Assembly: GCA_027365105.1 (NCBI GenBank)
Contig: DAHXNZ010000015.1
Location: forward strand, 1 to 36,052
Direction: 5' to 3'
DNA from: Thermoplasmata archaeon
GTDB taxonomy: Archaea; Thermoplasmatota; Thermoplasmata; Lutacidiplasmatales; UBA184
DNA: 36,052 bases
This document shows, in pieces, positions 8,308-15,086 of the stretch (position 1 is the first letter of the stretch; each line of letters begins with the position of its first letter). The notes below the pieces were generated by a model, which was not told the DNA's origin, did no database searches, and worked only from the letters and a program-made list of their open reading frames with translations. Both the position numbers and the translations under genes were made by a program.

Positions 8308-9456
8308 TCACCCTTCGCGCCACAGACCGGAGGCGGCAATTCGACGCATGATCTCGGTGGGTCCGTGGGCGATCCCGCCGCTGCGGACGTCCCTCCACCA
8401 CCGTTCGAAGGGAAGTTCGGAAGAGTAGCCCCGGCCCCCGTGGAACTGGAGGGCGGTGTCGATCACCTCGAGGGCGACTCGGGTGGCGGTGGCCTTCGCG
8501 AGGGCGGTGTACGGATCGGCCCGCTCGCCCCGGTCGAACCGTTCCAACGCCCACAGGGTCAGGAGCCAGGCCGATTCCAGGTCGGCCCAGGCATCGACCA
8601 GACGGTCGCGCACGGCCGACTGATGCGCAAGGGGCTCCCCGAACGCCGTTCGCTCCGCGGTGTGGACCAGAGAGCGATCCCACGCGGCCCGGGCGACCCC
8701 CAGGTAGATCGCGGCCAGGAGACCGCGTTCCCGGGTCAGCTCGGTCCGGACGAGCTTGAAACCGGAACCCTCCGGCCCCAGGCGGTGGTCGAGCGGGATC
8801 CGGACTCCCCGATACTCGACCCGGCCCCGGCGCATCCACCGCTCGCCGAGGTCCGACGGGCTCAGGCTCCGTTCGATCCCCTCCCGGTCCTGCTCGACGA
8901 GAAAGGCGGAGATCCCGCGGGTCCCGCCCTCGGTCGAGGTGCGCCCGTAGACGATGGCGGCCGGAGCGTCCAATGCAAACGCCGCCTCGGTCTTGACTCC
9001 GTCCAGCTGGTACTCACCGTCCCGGAGGGAGGCGGCAAGTCCGATTCCACCCGCGTCCGAACCGGCGCCGGGTTCGGTCACCTGGTTGGCCACCAGGGCC
9101 TCCCCTCGGAGCATCGGCTCGAAGTGGGCGGCCACGAGCTCCGGGCTCCCGTGCTCCCCCAGGACGCTCGCGAACTCCGGCTGGAGGCTCAGCTTCGCGA
9201 AGGTGGTCCCCGCCTGGTAGGCGAGCCGGAAGAGCAGGACCGCCGCCCGACCGGCCGTCAGTCCCCGCCCTCCCCGGTCGACCGGGACCGTGAGGCCGAG
9301 ATAGCCCGCGCGGCCCATCGCTCGGAAGATCTCCCACGGGAACTCGGGGCTCCGGTCGAGGGTCGCGGCCGCGTCGGCGAGTCGGTGATGGTCGCAGAAT
9401 TCGATCAGTTCGGGGACGAGCGGATCGCTCGGCAACGGCGGAGGGGTGGCCCTCAC
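8308..9456 (-). CDS. Acyl-CoA dehydrogenase family flavoprotein
   Basis: A 382-residue FAD enzyme of the acyl-CoA dehydrogenase fold, the usual length for the family. The FAD/substrate segment TEPGAGSD (127-134), the FGEPLAHQSAVRDRL helix (272-286) and FHGGRGYSSELPFERWWRD (338-356) are all present. At the medium-chain enzyme's catalytic glutamate position (YEGT) there is AHGP (363-366, with H364), whereas E243 in TRERG aligns with the alternative base found in isovaleryl-CoA dehydrogenase, so a catalytic glutamate is probably retained elsewhere. The GTG start at 9456 overlaps the CoA-transferase stop (GTGA); upstream codons in this frame are only a shadow of that gene. With the CoA-transferase it forms a unit that would activate an acid as a CoA ester and then oxidise or reduce it; the substrate is unknown. 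Confidence 0.9.
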   Translation of the reverse strand: MRATPPPLPSDPLVPELIEFCDHHRLADAAATLDRSPEFPWEIFRAMGRAGYLGLTVPVDRGGRGLTAGRAAVLLFRLAYQAGTTFAKLSLQPEFASVLGEHGSPELVAAHFEPMLRGEALVANQVTEPGAGSDAGGIGLAASLRDGEYQLDGVKTEAAFALDAPAAIVYGRTSTEGGTRGISAFLVEQDREGIERSLSPSDLGERWMRRGRVEYRGVRIPLDHRLGPEGSGFKLVRTELTRERGLLAAIYLGVARAAWDRSLVHTAERTAFGEPLAHQSAVRDRLVDAWADLESAWLLTLWALERFDRGERADPYTALAKATATRVALEVIDTALQFHGGRGYSSELPFERWWRDVRSGGIAHGPTEIMRRIAASGLWREG

Positions 9457-10802
9457 AGCCCCTCCCGCTCGAAAAATGGCCGGGGACACTTGGACCTCCG
9501 GGGGTTCGGGGGGTCCGCCCCGACGACCCCCTGCTCCGCCAGCCGTGCGACGGTCTCCGCGGGAAGCCCGAGGAGCCCCTCCAGGATCGCGCCGTTGTCC
9601 TGCCCGAGCCACGGGGCCCCGCGCCAGACCCCGCCCGGGGTGGCCGAAAACCTCGGCGCGACGCCCGCGCCCTTCACCGGTCCCGCGATCGGGTCGGTCC
9701 ATTCGGCAAACATCTCCCGGGCCCGGTAGTGGGGATCCCGCGCGATGTCGGCGATATCGTAGACCCGGGAGATCGCGATGTCGTGGGCGCGACCGAGCCG
9801 TTCGAGCTCCTCCCGGGTGTGCTCCCGGCAGAACCGGGCGATCGCCTCGTCCACGACCGCCCGGTGGCTCGCCCGGTACGTCGGATCGTCGTACTCGGGG
9901 CCGGTGAAGCCGATCAGCTCCTTCGCCCGCCGCCAGGTCTCGGGCGTGGGCGCCGCGAAGACCACCCAGCCGTCCCGGGCCGCGTGCACGTCGTAGGGAT
10001 GGAGGCGCGCGTGGCCCCGGCCGTACCGGCCCCGGACAACGCCCCGGACAAAGTAGTCGAGGGCAAGGTTCTCGAGCAGGGTGAAGAAGATCTCATACTG
10101 GGCCACGTCGACCGACTGGCCCTGACCGGTCCGTTGCGCCGAGATGTATCCCATCAGGGCGGCGGCCGCGGCGGCGAGGCCGGTCACCGTGTCGTTGAGG
10201 GCGGTTCCCGAGCGCATGGGCGGCGCGGGATCCGGTTCCCCCTGAAGGGAGAGGTACCCGCTATAGGCCTGGCCGATGAGGTCGAACGACGGCGCCCCGA
10301 CGCGTTCCGGCCGGCCGGTCCGGCCGAACCCGGAGACGTGGACGATTGTGAGGCGCGGATTGGCCGCCCCGACCGTTCGGTCGTCCAGGCCGAGCTTCTC
10401 GTAGGTTCCCGGCCGGGACGACTCGATCCAGATGTCGGACCGCCGTACGAGGTCCAGGAAGATCTCCCGGCCCTCGGGTCGCCGCAGGTCGAGCCCCAGG
10501 GAGAGCTTGTTGCGGGCGTACTGGACCCAGGATTCGGAGACGCTCTCCTCGGGGGGGGCGCCTTCGGGCAGCGTCGGGATGAGGCTCCGGCTCGGGTCGG
10601 CGTACGGCCGTTGGTAGGGGGGCCCTTCGATGTGGATCACCTCGGCGCCGAACTCTCCCAGGTAGGTGGAGGCCCAGGGGCCGGCGACGTACCGGGCGGA
10701 GTCGAGCACCCGGATCCCCTGGAGGGGCCCATAGGGCGGGACCAGGCCCCGTCGGGCCGCGGCCGGTTCACTCATCGCGGCGGCACCTTCGGAGGAACGC
10801 AT
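9453..10802 (-). CDS. Family III CoA-transferase (CaiB/BaiF type)
   Basis: A 449-residue protein of the CaiB/BaiF/formyl-CoA transferase family. The N-terminal LQGIRVLDSARYVAGPWAS, the segment WVQYARNKLSLGLDLRRPEG, and LNDTVTGLAAA with D204 in the place of the catalytic aspartate (formyl-CoA transferase D169) are clear, as is RTGQGQSVDVAQYE. The enzyme moves CoA between carboxylic acids through an aspartyl-CoA intermediate. ATG 10802 is taken as the start; ATG 10775 (MSEPAAARRG) is possible and has GAAGGTG ahead of it. Its promoter shares a TATA box with the divergent PqqC/CADD-like gene. Coupling to an acyl-CoA dehydrogenase resembles the caiA-caiB pairing of carnitine metabolism, but that does not establish the substrate. 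Confidence 0.92.
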   Translation of the reverse strand: MRSSEGAAAMSEPAAARRGLVPPYGPLQGIRVLDSARYVAGPWASTYLGEFGAEVIHIEGPPYQRPYADPSRSLIPTLPEGAPPEESVSESWVQYARNKLSLGLDLRRPEGREIFLDLVRRSDIWIESSRPGTYEKLGLDDRTVGAANPRLTIVHVSGFGRTGRPERVGAPSFDLIGQAYSGYLSLQGEPDPAPPMRSGTALNDTVTGLAAAAAALMGYISAQRTGQGQSVDVAQYEIFFTLLENLALDYFVRGVVRGRYGRGHARLHPYDVHAARDGWVVFAAPTPETWRRAKELIGFTGPEYDDPTYRASHRAVVDEAIARFCREHTREELERLGRAHDIAISRVYDIADIARDPHYRAREMFAEWTDPIAGPVKGAGVAPRFSATPGGVWRGAPWLGQDNGAILEGLLGLPAETVARLAEQGVVGADPPNPRRSKCPRPFFEREGL

Positions 10803-10811
10803 AACCGTGGA

Positions 10812-10827
10812 GGTTTACATGGAAACC
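10812..10827. repeat. Inverted repeat near the CoA-transferase transcription start
   Basis: GGTTT, six bases, AAACC. It lies between the shared TATA box and the CoA-transferase start codon, over the predicted transcription start of that gene, a natural place for a repressor. Confidence 0.35.
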
Positions 10828-10835
10828 CCACCGAC

Positions 10836-10842
10836 CATATAG
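10836..10842. promoter_or_regulatory. Shared TATA box of two divergent genes
   Basis: CATATAG reads CTATATG on the other strand and so can serve both directions. On the plus strand its centre is 24 nt before the ATG at 10863 (leaderless); on the minus strand it implies a start near 10815, about 13 nt before the ATG at 10802. Confidence 0.6.
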
Positions 10843-10859
10843 CCCGCGCCGCTCGCGGG
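10843..10859. repeat. Inverted repeat between TATA box and the PqqC/CADD-like gene start
   Basis: CCCGCG, five bases CCGCT, CGCGGG: a perfect 6-bp inverted repeat filling the space between the TATA box and the predicted transcription start at 10863. It mirrors the repeat on the other side of the TATA box and could be an operator. Confidence 0.4.
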
Positions 10860-10862
10860 AGC

Positions 10863-11600
10863 ATGACCGAGCCGCCGTGGATCCGGTTCGAAGGGGCGCG
10901 TTTCCGCGACGAACTGACCAACTACAAGCTGAGCCACCATCCGTTCGCCACCCACCCGTTCTTCCGCGAGGTCGAGCAGGGGAAGATCCCGAAGCCGGTG
11001 GTCCAGGAATGGGCCCAGCAGTTCTACCCGTGGCTCGCCTGCGTGCCGATCGCGATGGCGGAGCGGTTCAGCCAGTGTTCGTGGGAACCCGCGAACGATC
11101 GCTACCGGCGCATGATCCTCGATCAGCTGGTGGAGGAGGCCGGGGATCCCAAGGGCAAGGAGCCGGGTCACCCCGAGCTCTGGCTCCGGTTCTGCGAGGG
11201 GCTCGGCGTGCCGAGAGCCCAGGTCCAGGCGGCCGAACTGCGACCCGGAACGATGGTCGCGATCGACGACTTCCTCTATACGAACCGGATCAATCCGTTC
11301 TACGTCTCCGCCGCCGGCTCGTCCGAGCCGCCGAACGTGCCGCTCTGCGCCCGGCTCCTGCCGGCGTTCCGGACCCATTACGGGGTCCCGGAAGAGAACC
11401 TCGAATACTACCGGCTGCACGTGACGGCCGATGTCGAGCACAGCCAGTGGATCGGGGAGATCATCGCGGACTTCGCCTCGACCCCCGAGGTGCGCAAGCG
11501 GATGTGGGACCAGATGCTGCGCGGTTTCTCCATCCACGCCCTGCTGGTCGATGGGATCTACGAGGGTGCCCGGAGCTCTGTCGCGGGCAATCAACGCTAA
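10863..11600 (+). CDS. Heme-oxygenase-like (PqqC/TenA/CADD-type) iron-containing redox enzyme
   Basis: A 245-residue all-helical protein of the TenA/PqqC/heme-oxygenase superfamily. It has the set of ligands expected for the iron-binding branch: E91/E92 followed by H103 (GHPELWLRF), E155 in the AAGSSEPP segment that aligns with PqqC AASLTELF, and the third-helix motif H186-x3-D190-x2-H193 (HVTADVEH). The same H-x3-D-x2-H spacing occurs in CADD and related diiron oxidases/oxygenases. Members carry out varied O2-dependent chemistry (PQQ synthesis, p-aminobenzoate formation, N-oxygenation), so the substrate is open. The ATG at 10863 lies 24 nt from the TATA centre, implying a leaderless mRNA. 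Its stop codon overlaps the TATA box of the aromatic operon, and it is divergent from the CoA-transferase. Confidence 0.85.
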   Translation: MTEPPWIRFEGARFRDELTNYKLSHHPFATHPFFREVEQGKIPKPVVQEWAQQFYPWLACVPIAMAERFSQCSWEPANDRYRRMILDQLVEEAGDPKGKEPGHPELWLRFCEGLGVPRAQVQAAELRPGTMVAIDDFLYTNRINPFYVSAAGSSEPPNVPLCARLLPAFRTHYGVPEENLEYYRLHVTADVEHSQWIGEIIADFASTPEVRKRMWDQMLRGFSIHALLVDGIYEGARSSVAGNQR

Positions 11601-11605
11601 ATATC
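11598..11605 (+). promoter_or_regulatory. TATA box of the aromatic amino acid operon
   Basis: TAAATATC, whose first three bases are the stop codon of the preceding gene. The centre lies about 25 nt before 11627, which would place the transcription start on the ATG of the small leader reading frame. The leader to the first enzyme gene is then 174 nt. Confidence 0.6.
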
Positions 11606-11626
11606 ACCGGGAGGGATGGGGGCCCG

Positions 11627-11698
11627 ATGGCAGACCCGGGGAGCCCGCACGTTCCCGCCGGCGGTTTCACCGGGGTGGCCATGTCGTGGCTCTGGTGA
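11627..11698 (+). CDS. Possible 23-residue leader peptide ending Trp-Leu-Trp
   Basis: A short frame beginning MADPGSPHV and ending MSWLW-stop, with tryptophan codons at 11687-11689 and 11693-11695 directly before TGA at 11696-11698. Its ATG coincides with the transcription start predicted from the TATA box, so it could be translated from a leaderless end. It precedes an operon whose final product is tryptophan, and mutually exclusive RNA pairings begin two bases after its stop. This is the layout of a transcription- or translation-attenuation leader peptide. TGG is common in GC-rich DNA, so two Trp codons in four could be chance, and no homologue is known to me. Confidence 0.4.
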   Translation: MADPGSPHVPAGGFTGVAMSWLW

Positions 11699-11700
11699 AC

Positions 11701-11799
11701 GGGAGGCACCGGGAGGGTGCCGACCGATGACGGCCGAGCGGCCGCCCCGAGCCCCTTCCCCGTGCCTCCCTTTCGAGAGGGCCCACCTTCGAGAGGGAG
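11701..11799 (+). promoter_or_regulatory. Candidate attenuator: alternative RNA pairings in the operon leader
   Basis: Four segments compete. Segment 1 (GGCACC within 11701-11710) pairs perfectly with segment 2 (GGTGCC, 11716-11721). GGGAGGCAC (11701-11709) alternatively pairs over 9 bp with GTGCCTCCC (11762-11770), segment 3. Segment 3, as CTCCCTTTC (11766-11774), also pairs over 9 bp with one G-U with GAGAGGGAG (11791-11799), which directly precedes the ATG at 11801. So 1:2 and 1:3 exclude each other, as do 1:3 and 3:4; 3:4 would hide the ribosome entry site. A local hairpin CCCTT-TCGA-GAGGG (11768-11781) is also possible. TTCGAGAGGG is repeated directly at 11772 and 11788. A ribosome stopped on the leader peptide's Trp codons or stop codon would sit against segment 1. 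Pairings are seen; the mechanism is inferred. Confidence 0.42.
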
Positions 11800-11800
11800 T

Positions 11801-12562
11801 ATGAACGGAACCGAGATTCGAATGCGACGCCTCTTTCCGAGCGCAGCCCGGGGGCTCTTTGCCGTCCCGCTCGACCATTCGGTCACCCTGGGCCCGATCG
11901 AGGGGATCGAATCCACCGCCCCGCTGGCCCGGGAGCTCGCCCAGGCCGGGGCCGATCTCCTGATCGTTCCCCCCGGCGGGGTCCGGAGTGTGGCCCCCTC
12001 GCTCGAACCGACGACCCGGCTCGGCGTGCATCTGTCCGCCTCGACCAGTCTCGGTTCGACCCAGCACCGGAAGGTCGCCGTCGCCGAGGTGGCCGATGCG
12101 GTGGGGCTCGGCGCCGATCTGGTCTCGGTCCAGGTCAACTTCGGCGTGCCCGAGGAGCCCGAGATGATCGAGGCCCTCGGCCGGACCGCCCGCGACTGCC
12201 GCCGCTGGGGGATCCCCCTGCTGGCGATGGTCTACGTGGTCCGGCCCGGCCCGGTCCCTCCCGCGGAGGTACGGCACGCCGCACGGGCGGCCGCCGATCT
12301 GGGAGCCGACCTGGTGAAGATCCCGTATCCCGGAGACCCGGGGGAGTTCGCCCGCACGGTCGCCACGACGCCGGTCCCGGTCCTCATCGGGGGCGGCCCG
12401 AAGACCGACACCGAAGAGGCGCTCGTCGGCACCGTCCGGGCGGTCCGGGCGGCCGGGGGCGCCGGCATCTGCATCGGGCGGAAGCTCTTCCAGCGGCCCC
12501 CGGTCGGCCCGCTGGCCCGCCGGCTCGCCGCGCTGGTCCATGGGGACGCCCCGGCCCCATGA
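11801..12562 (+). CDS. 2-amino-3,7-dideoxy-D-threo-hept-6-ulosonate (ADH) synthase
   Basis: First enzyme of the archaeal shikimate route: a class I aldolase-family (DhnA/LsrF-like) protein that joins aspartate semialdehyde to a 6-deoxy-5-ketofructose phosphate. In its 253 residues the Schiff-base lysine K173 (LVKIPYPGD), D25 (VPLDHSVTLGP) and Y145 match the catalytic residues of the Methanocaldococcus enzyme MJ0400, and LIGGGPKTDT forms the phosphate site. A plain fructose-bisphosphate aldolase is the alternative; the immediate DHQ synthase II neighbour favours ADH synthase. ATG 11801 follows GAGGGAG closely (unusually short spacing); ATG 11822 is the alternative. It heads a 15-gene unit and overlaps the next gene by 4 bp, so control at this start would spread by translational coupling. 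Confidence 0.9.
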   Translation: MNGTEIRMRRLFPSAARGLFAVPLDHSVTLGPIEGIESTAPLARELAQAGADLLIVPPGGVRSVAPSLEPTTRLGVHLSASTSLGSTQHRKVAVAEVADAVGLGADLVSVQVNFGVPEEPEMIEALGRTARDCRRWGIPLLAMVYVVRPGPVPPAEVRHAARAAADLGADLVKIPYPGDPGEFARTVATTPVPVLIGGGPKTDTEEALVGTVRAVRAAGGAGICIGRKLFQRPPVGPLARRLAALVHGDAPAP

Positions 12563-13587
12563 CCCGGGAACGGGTCGCGATCCAACCCTCCGGGACCTCC
12601 GCCCCGGAGCGGAACCGGATCGCCGACTACGCCCTTCGGCGGGGTTTCACCCGGCTCGTCCTCGACCCCGGCGACCGGCGGCCGCCGAGGGCCGGTGTCG
12701 AGTTCTTCGATCGGACCGCGGGGGGGCTGCGCCCGCGACCGGACGGCCGCCCGGTCCGGATCGTCCGGGTCGATTCGCCGGCCGATATCGCCCGGGCCCG
12801 GGAGATCGGGATCCGGGACGGGGCGGTGGCGGCCCAATGGGTCCGGGACCGGGTCATCCCGCTCGAAAACCTTCGGGCCGACGCCGGGAGCTCGTTCCGG
12901 GTCTGGACCCTGATCGACCGGCCCTCGGAACTTCCGGCCGCGCTGGGGGCCCTGGAGCACGGGGCGGACCTGGTGGTGGTTCCGGCCGATTCCATCGAGG
13001 CGGTGGACGCGATCGAGGCCGCGATCGAGCACCGCCCCTCCCTCCTGGCCGGATGGAAGCTCGCCCCGCTGCAGGCGGTCCGGACCGCCGGCATGGGGGA
13101 CCGGGTGCTGGTCGACACGACCTCCATCCTCCGGCCCTCGGAGGGACTGCTCGTCGGCAGCGCGGCGGCCTTCCTCTTCCATGTGGCCAGCGAGGCGGAG
13201 GGATCGGCGTACACCCGGCCCCGATCCTTCCGGGTGAACGCGGGCGCGGCCCACTCCTACGTCCTCCTCGCGGACGGCACGACCCGCTACCTCTCCGAGC
13301 TTGCGCCCGGGGATGCGGTCTATGTGAGCGAGCCCCGGGCGGCCGGGAGGTCGGTCCGGGTCGGCCGGGTCAAGATCGAACGTCGGCCGCTCACCCTGCT
13401 CGAGGCGAACGTGGAGGGTCGGAGCCGGACCCTCTTCGTCCAGGAGGCCGAAACGGTCCGTCTCTCCGACGGCCGCCGTCGGCGGGCCGTGACCCGCCTG
13501 CGTCCGGGGGACCGGGTGATCGGCTGCGGCTTCCCGCCGGGCCGGCACCTGGGGCAGCCGATCGAGGAGACCATCGAGGAACGATGA
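12559..13587 (+). CDS. 3-dehydroquinate synthase II
   Basis: A 342-residue enzyme converting ADH to 3-dehydroquinate by NAD-dependent oxidative deamination and cyclisation, the archaeal replacement for classical AroB. Family hallmarks are GMGDRVLVDTTSI (178-190) running into LRPSEGLLVGS (191-201), and RPRSFRVNAGAAHSY (220-234). It begins with ATGA overlapping the ADH synthase stop and ends with ATGA into the aroD-aroE fusion. The length is normal for the family. Confidence 0.94.
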   Translation: MTRERVAIQPSGTSAPERNRIADYALRRGFTRLVLDPGDRRPPRAGVEFFDRTAGGLRPRPDGRPVRIVRVDSPADIARAREIGIRDGAVAAQWVRDRVIPLENLRADAGSSFRVWTLIDRPSELPAALGALEHGADLVVVPADSIEAVDAIEAAIEHRPSLLAGWKLAPLQAVRTAGMGDRVLVDTTSILRPSEGLLVGSAAAFLFHVASEAEGSAYTRPRSFRVNAGAAHSYVLLADGTTRYLSELAPGDAVYVSEPRAAGRSVRVGRVKIERRPLTLLEANVEGRSRTLFVQEAETVRLSDGRRRRAVTRLRPGDRVIGCGFPPGRHLGQPIEETIEER

Positions 13588-15086
13588 CCCCGAGACCGCA
13601 GCTCATCGTGACCCTCACGTCCCGGTCCCTGGACGGAGCCCGCGCGGAACTCGCGGAGGCGGCTTCGGCCGGGGCCGATCTGGCCGAGATCCGGTGGGAT
13701 CGATGGGAGCCACGGGAACGGCCCCGCGTGCCCGAGCTGTTCCCGGCCCCGCTCCCTCTCCTGCTGACGATCCGCTCCCGGGCGGAGGGGGGCGAAGGAC
13801 CGGACGACCCGGCGGAGCGCGACCGTCTCCGCCGTTCGATCGCCCTCTCGGGCTGGGCTGCCCTCGACCTGGAGGCCGGCCGGGACGCCCTCCCTTCGGT
13901 GGGGGGAACTGTCGGTGCCCCCACCCTGTGGCTCTCGACGCACCTGCCGCCCGAAGCGTCGGAGGCCGACCTCGACCGGGAGCTCCAACGCCCGGTACCG
14001 CCCGGGATGGTCCGCAAGATCGTCGTCCCGGGCAGCTTGGGCGCCGGGCTCGAGACCGGGCTCTCCCGGGCACGGCAGGCCGCCCGGGCCGGAGTCACCC
14101 TGCTGACGACCGGCCCCGCGGGGCCGCTCGAGCGGGCGTGGGCGCAGCGGCTCGGGCTGCCCTACGTCTTTGCCGCGCCCCCCGAGCGGCGGCCCACCGA
14201 TGCGGGCCGGAGGGTCGAAGCGGCCCAGCTTCCCGTCGATCGGCTGCATCGCTTCTACACCCAGGATCCAGCGGCGCCGCTCTTCGCCGTGATGGGCCGG
14301 CCGGTCTACCACTCCTGGAGCCCCTGGATCCACCACCACTGGATGGACGCCGACCGCCGGCCCGGCCTCTACCTGGCCCTCGAGCCGGGCTCGGCCGACG
14401 AGTTCGTCGGCGTACTCCCTCGGCTGGCCGGAGGCGGGTTTCGGGGCGTCAACGTGACCGCCCCGTTCAAAGGCGCGGCCCGGGAGGCCGCCACCCAGCC
14501 CGGCCCCACCGTCGAGGCGGCGGGATGCGCGAACACGCTCACCTTCGAGGGCGACCGGATCCGGGCCGACAACACGGACCTGATCGCGGTCCGTCGGAGG
14601 CTGGGCGAGCTCAGGGATTCGTCCGTCTGGAACGGGGAGCGGCTCGGGGTCGTCGGCACCGGAGGATCGGCCCGGTCGGCCGTGGTCGCCGGCCGCGACC
14701 TTGGGGCCCGGGTGGCCGTGTGGGGCCGCCGACCCGAGGCGGCGGACCGGCTGGCCCGGGAGCTCGGGGTCGAGCGCTGGTCCCCCGGACGTTCATCGGC
14801 CCACCCGCTGGTGATCCACGCGACGCCCGTCGGGCGGGGAGGTCCGGCGGGGGGCCTCCCGGTCCGGGAGATGCTGGCGCCGTCCGGCCACCTGCTCGAC
14901 TTCGTCTACGCCGCGACCGACCGGAGCCTGCGGGACGCGGCGGCAGCCCGGGAGGCCACGTACGAATCCGGCCTCCGGTTGCTTCTCTATCAGGCCGCGG
15001 CCTCGTACCAGATCTGGTGGGGGGCTCCCCCAGCCCCGGGGCTTCTCAGCTCGACCCTTCGCGAGGTGGAGCCATGCGAGGCGTAG
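13584..15086 (+). CDS. aroDE: Bifunctional 3-dehydroquinate dehydratase (type I)-shikimate dehydrogenase
   Basis: A 500-residue fusion performing the next two steps. Residues 1-225 are a type I dehydroquinase: AEIRWDRW, LLLTIRSRAEGG, H120 (LSTH) and the Schiff-base lysine K145 (VRKIVVPG). Residues about 230-500 are shikimate dehydrogenase: GRPVYHSWSPWIHHHW (238-253), GVNVTAPFKG with catalytic K296, ADNTD with D332, the NADP-loop GTGGSARS (358-365), and the C-terminal ESGLRLLLYQAAASYQIWWG. Both active sites look complete; the usual NTDxxG appears as NTDLIA. The linker is short. ATG at 13584 overlaps the previous stop and has GAGGA just upstream. The same AroD-AroE domain order is known from plants and some bacteria. 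Confidence 0.94.
   Translation: MTPRPQLIVTLTSRSLDGARAELAEAASAGADLAEIRWDRWEPRERPRVPELFPAPLPLLLTIRSRAEGGEGPDDPAERDRLRRSIALSGWAALDLEAGRDALPSVGGTVGAPTLWLSTHLPPEASEADLDRELQRPVPPGMVRKIVVPGSLGAGLETGLSRARQAARAGVTLLTTGPAGPLERAWAQRLGLPYVFAAPPERRPTDAGRRVEAAQLPVDRLHRFYTQDPAAPLFAVMGRPVYHSWSPWIHHHWMDADRRPGLYLALEPGSADEFVGVLPRLAGGGFRGVNVTAPFKGAAREAATQPGPTVEAAGCANTLTFEGDRIRADNTDLIAVRRRLGELRDSSVWNGERLGVVGTGGSARSAVVAGRDLGARVAVWGRRPEAADRLARELGVERWSPGRSSAHPLVIHATPVGRGGPAGGLPVREMLAPSGHLLDFVYAATDRSLRDAAAAREATYESGLRLLLYQAAASYQIWWGAPPAPGLLSSTLREVEPCEA

Noticed and set aside
8204-9729. Plus-strand frame of 564 codons across the acyl-CoA dehydrogenase gene
   Set aside because: Shadow of a well-supported minus-strand gene; no motifs of its own.
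11598-11627. TrpY-type TGTACA operator near the aromatic promoter
   Set aside because: No such sequence is present between the TATA box and the leader start.
12232-13548. Long minus-strand frame opposite the DHQ synthase II gene
   Set aside because: Shadow of a GC-rich coding strand; the plus-strand protein has all family motifs.
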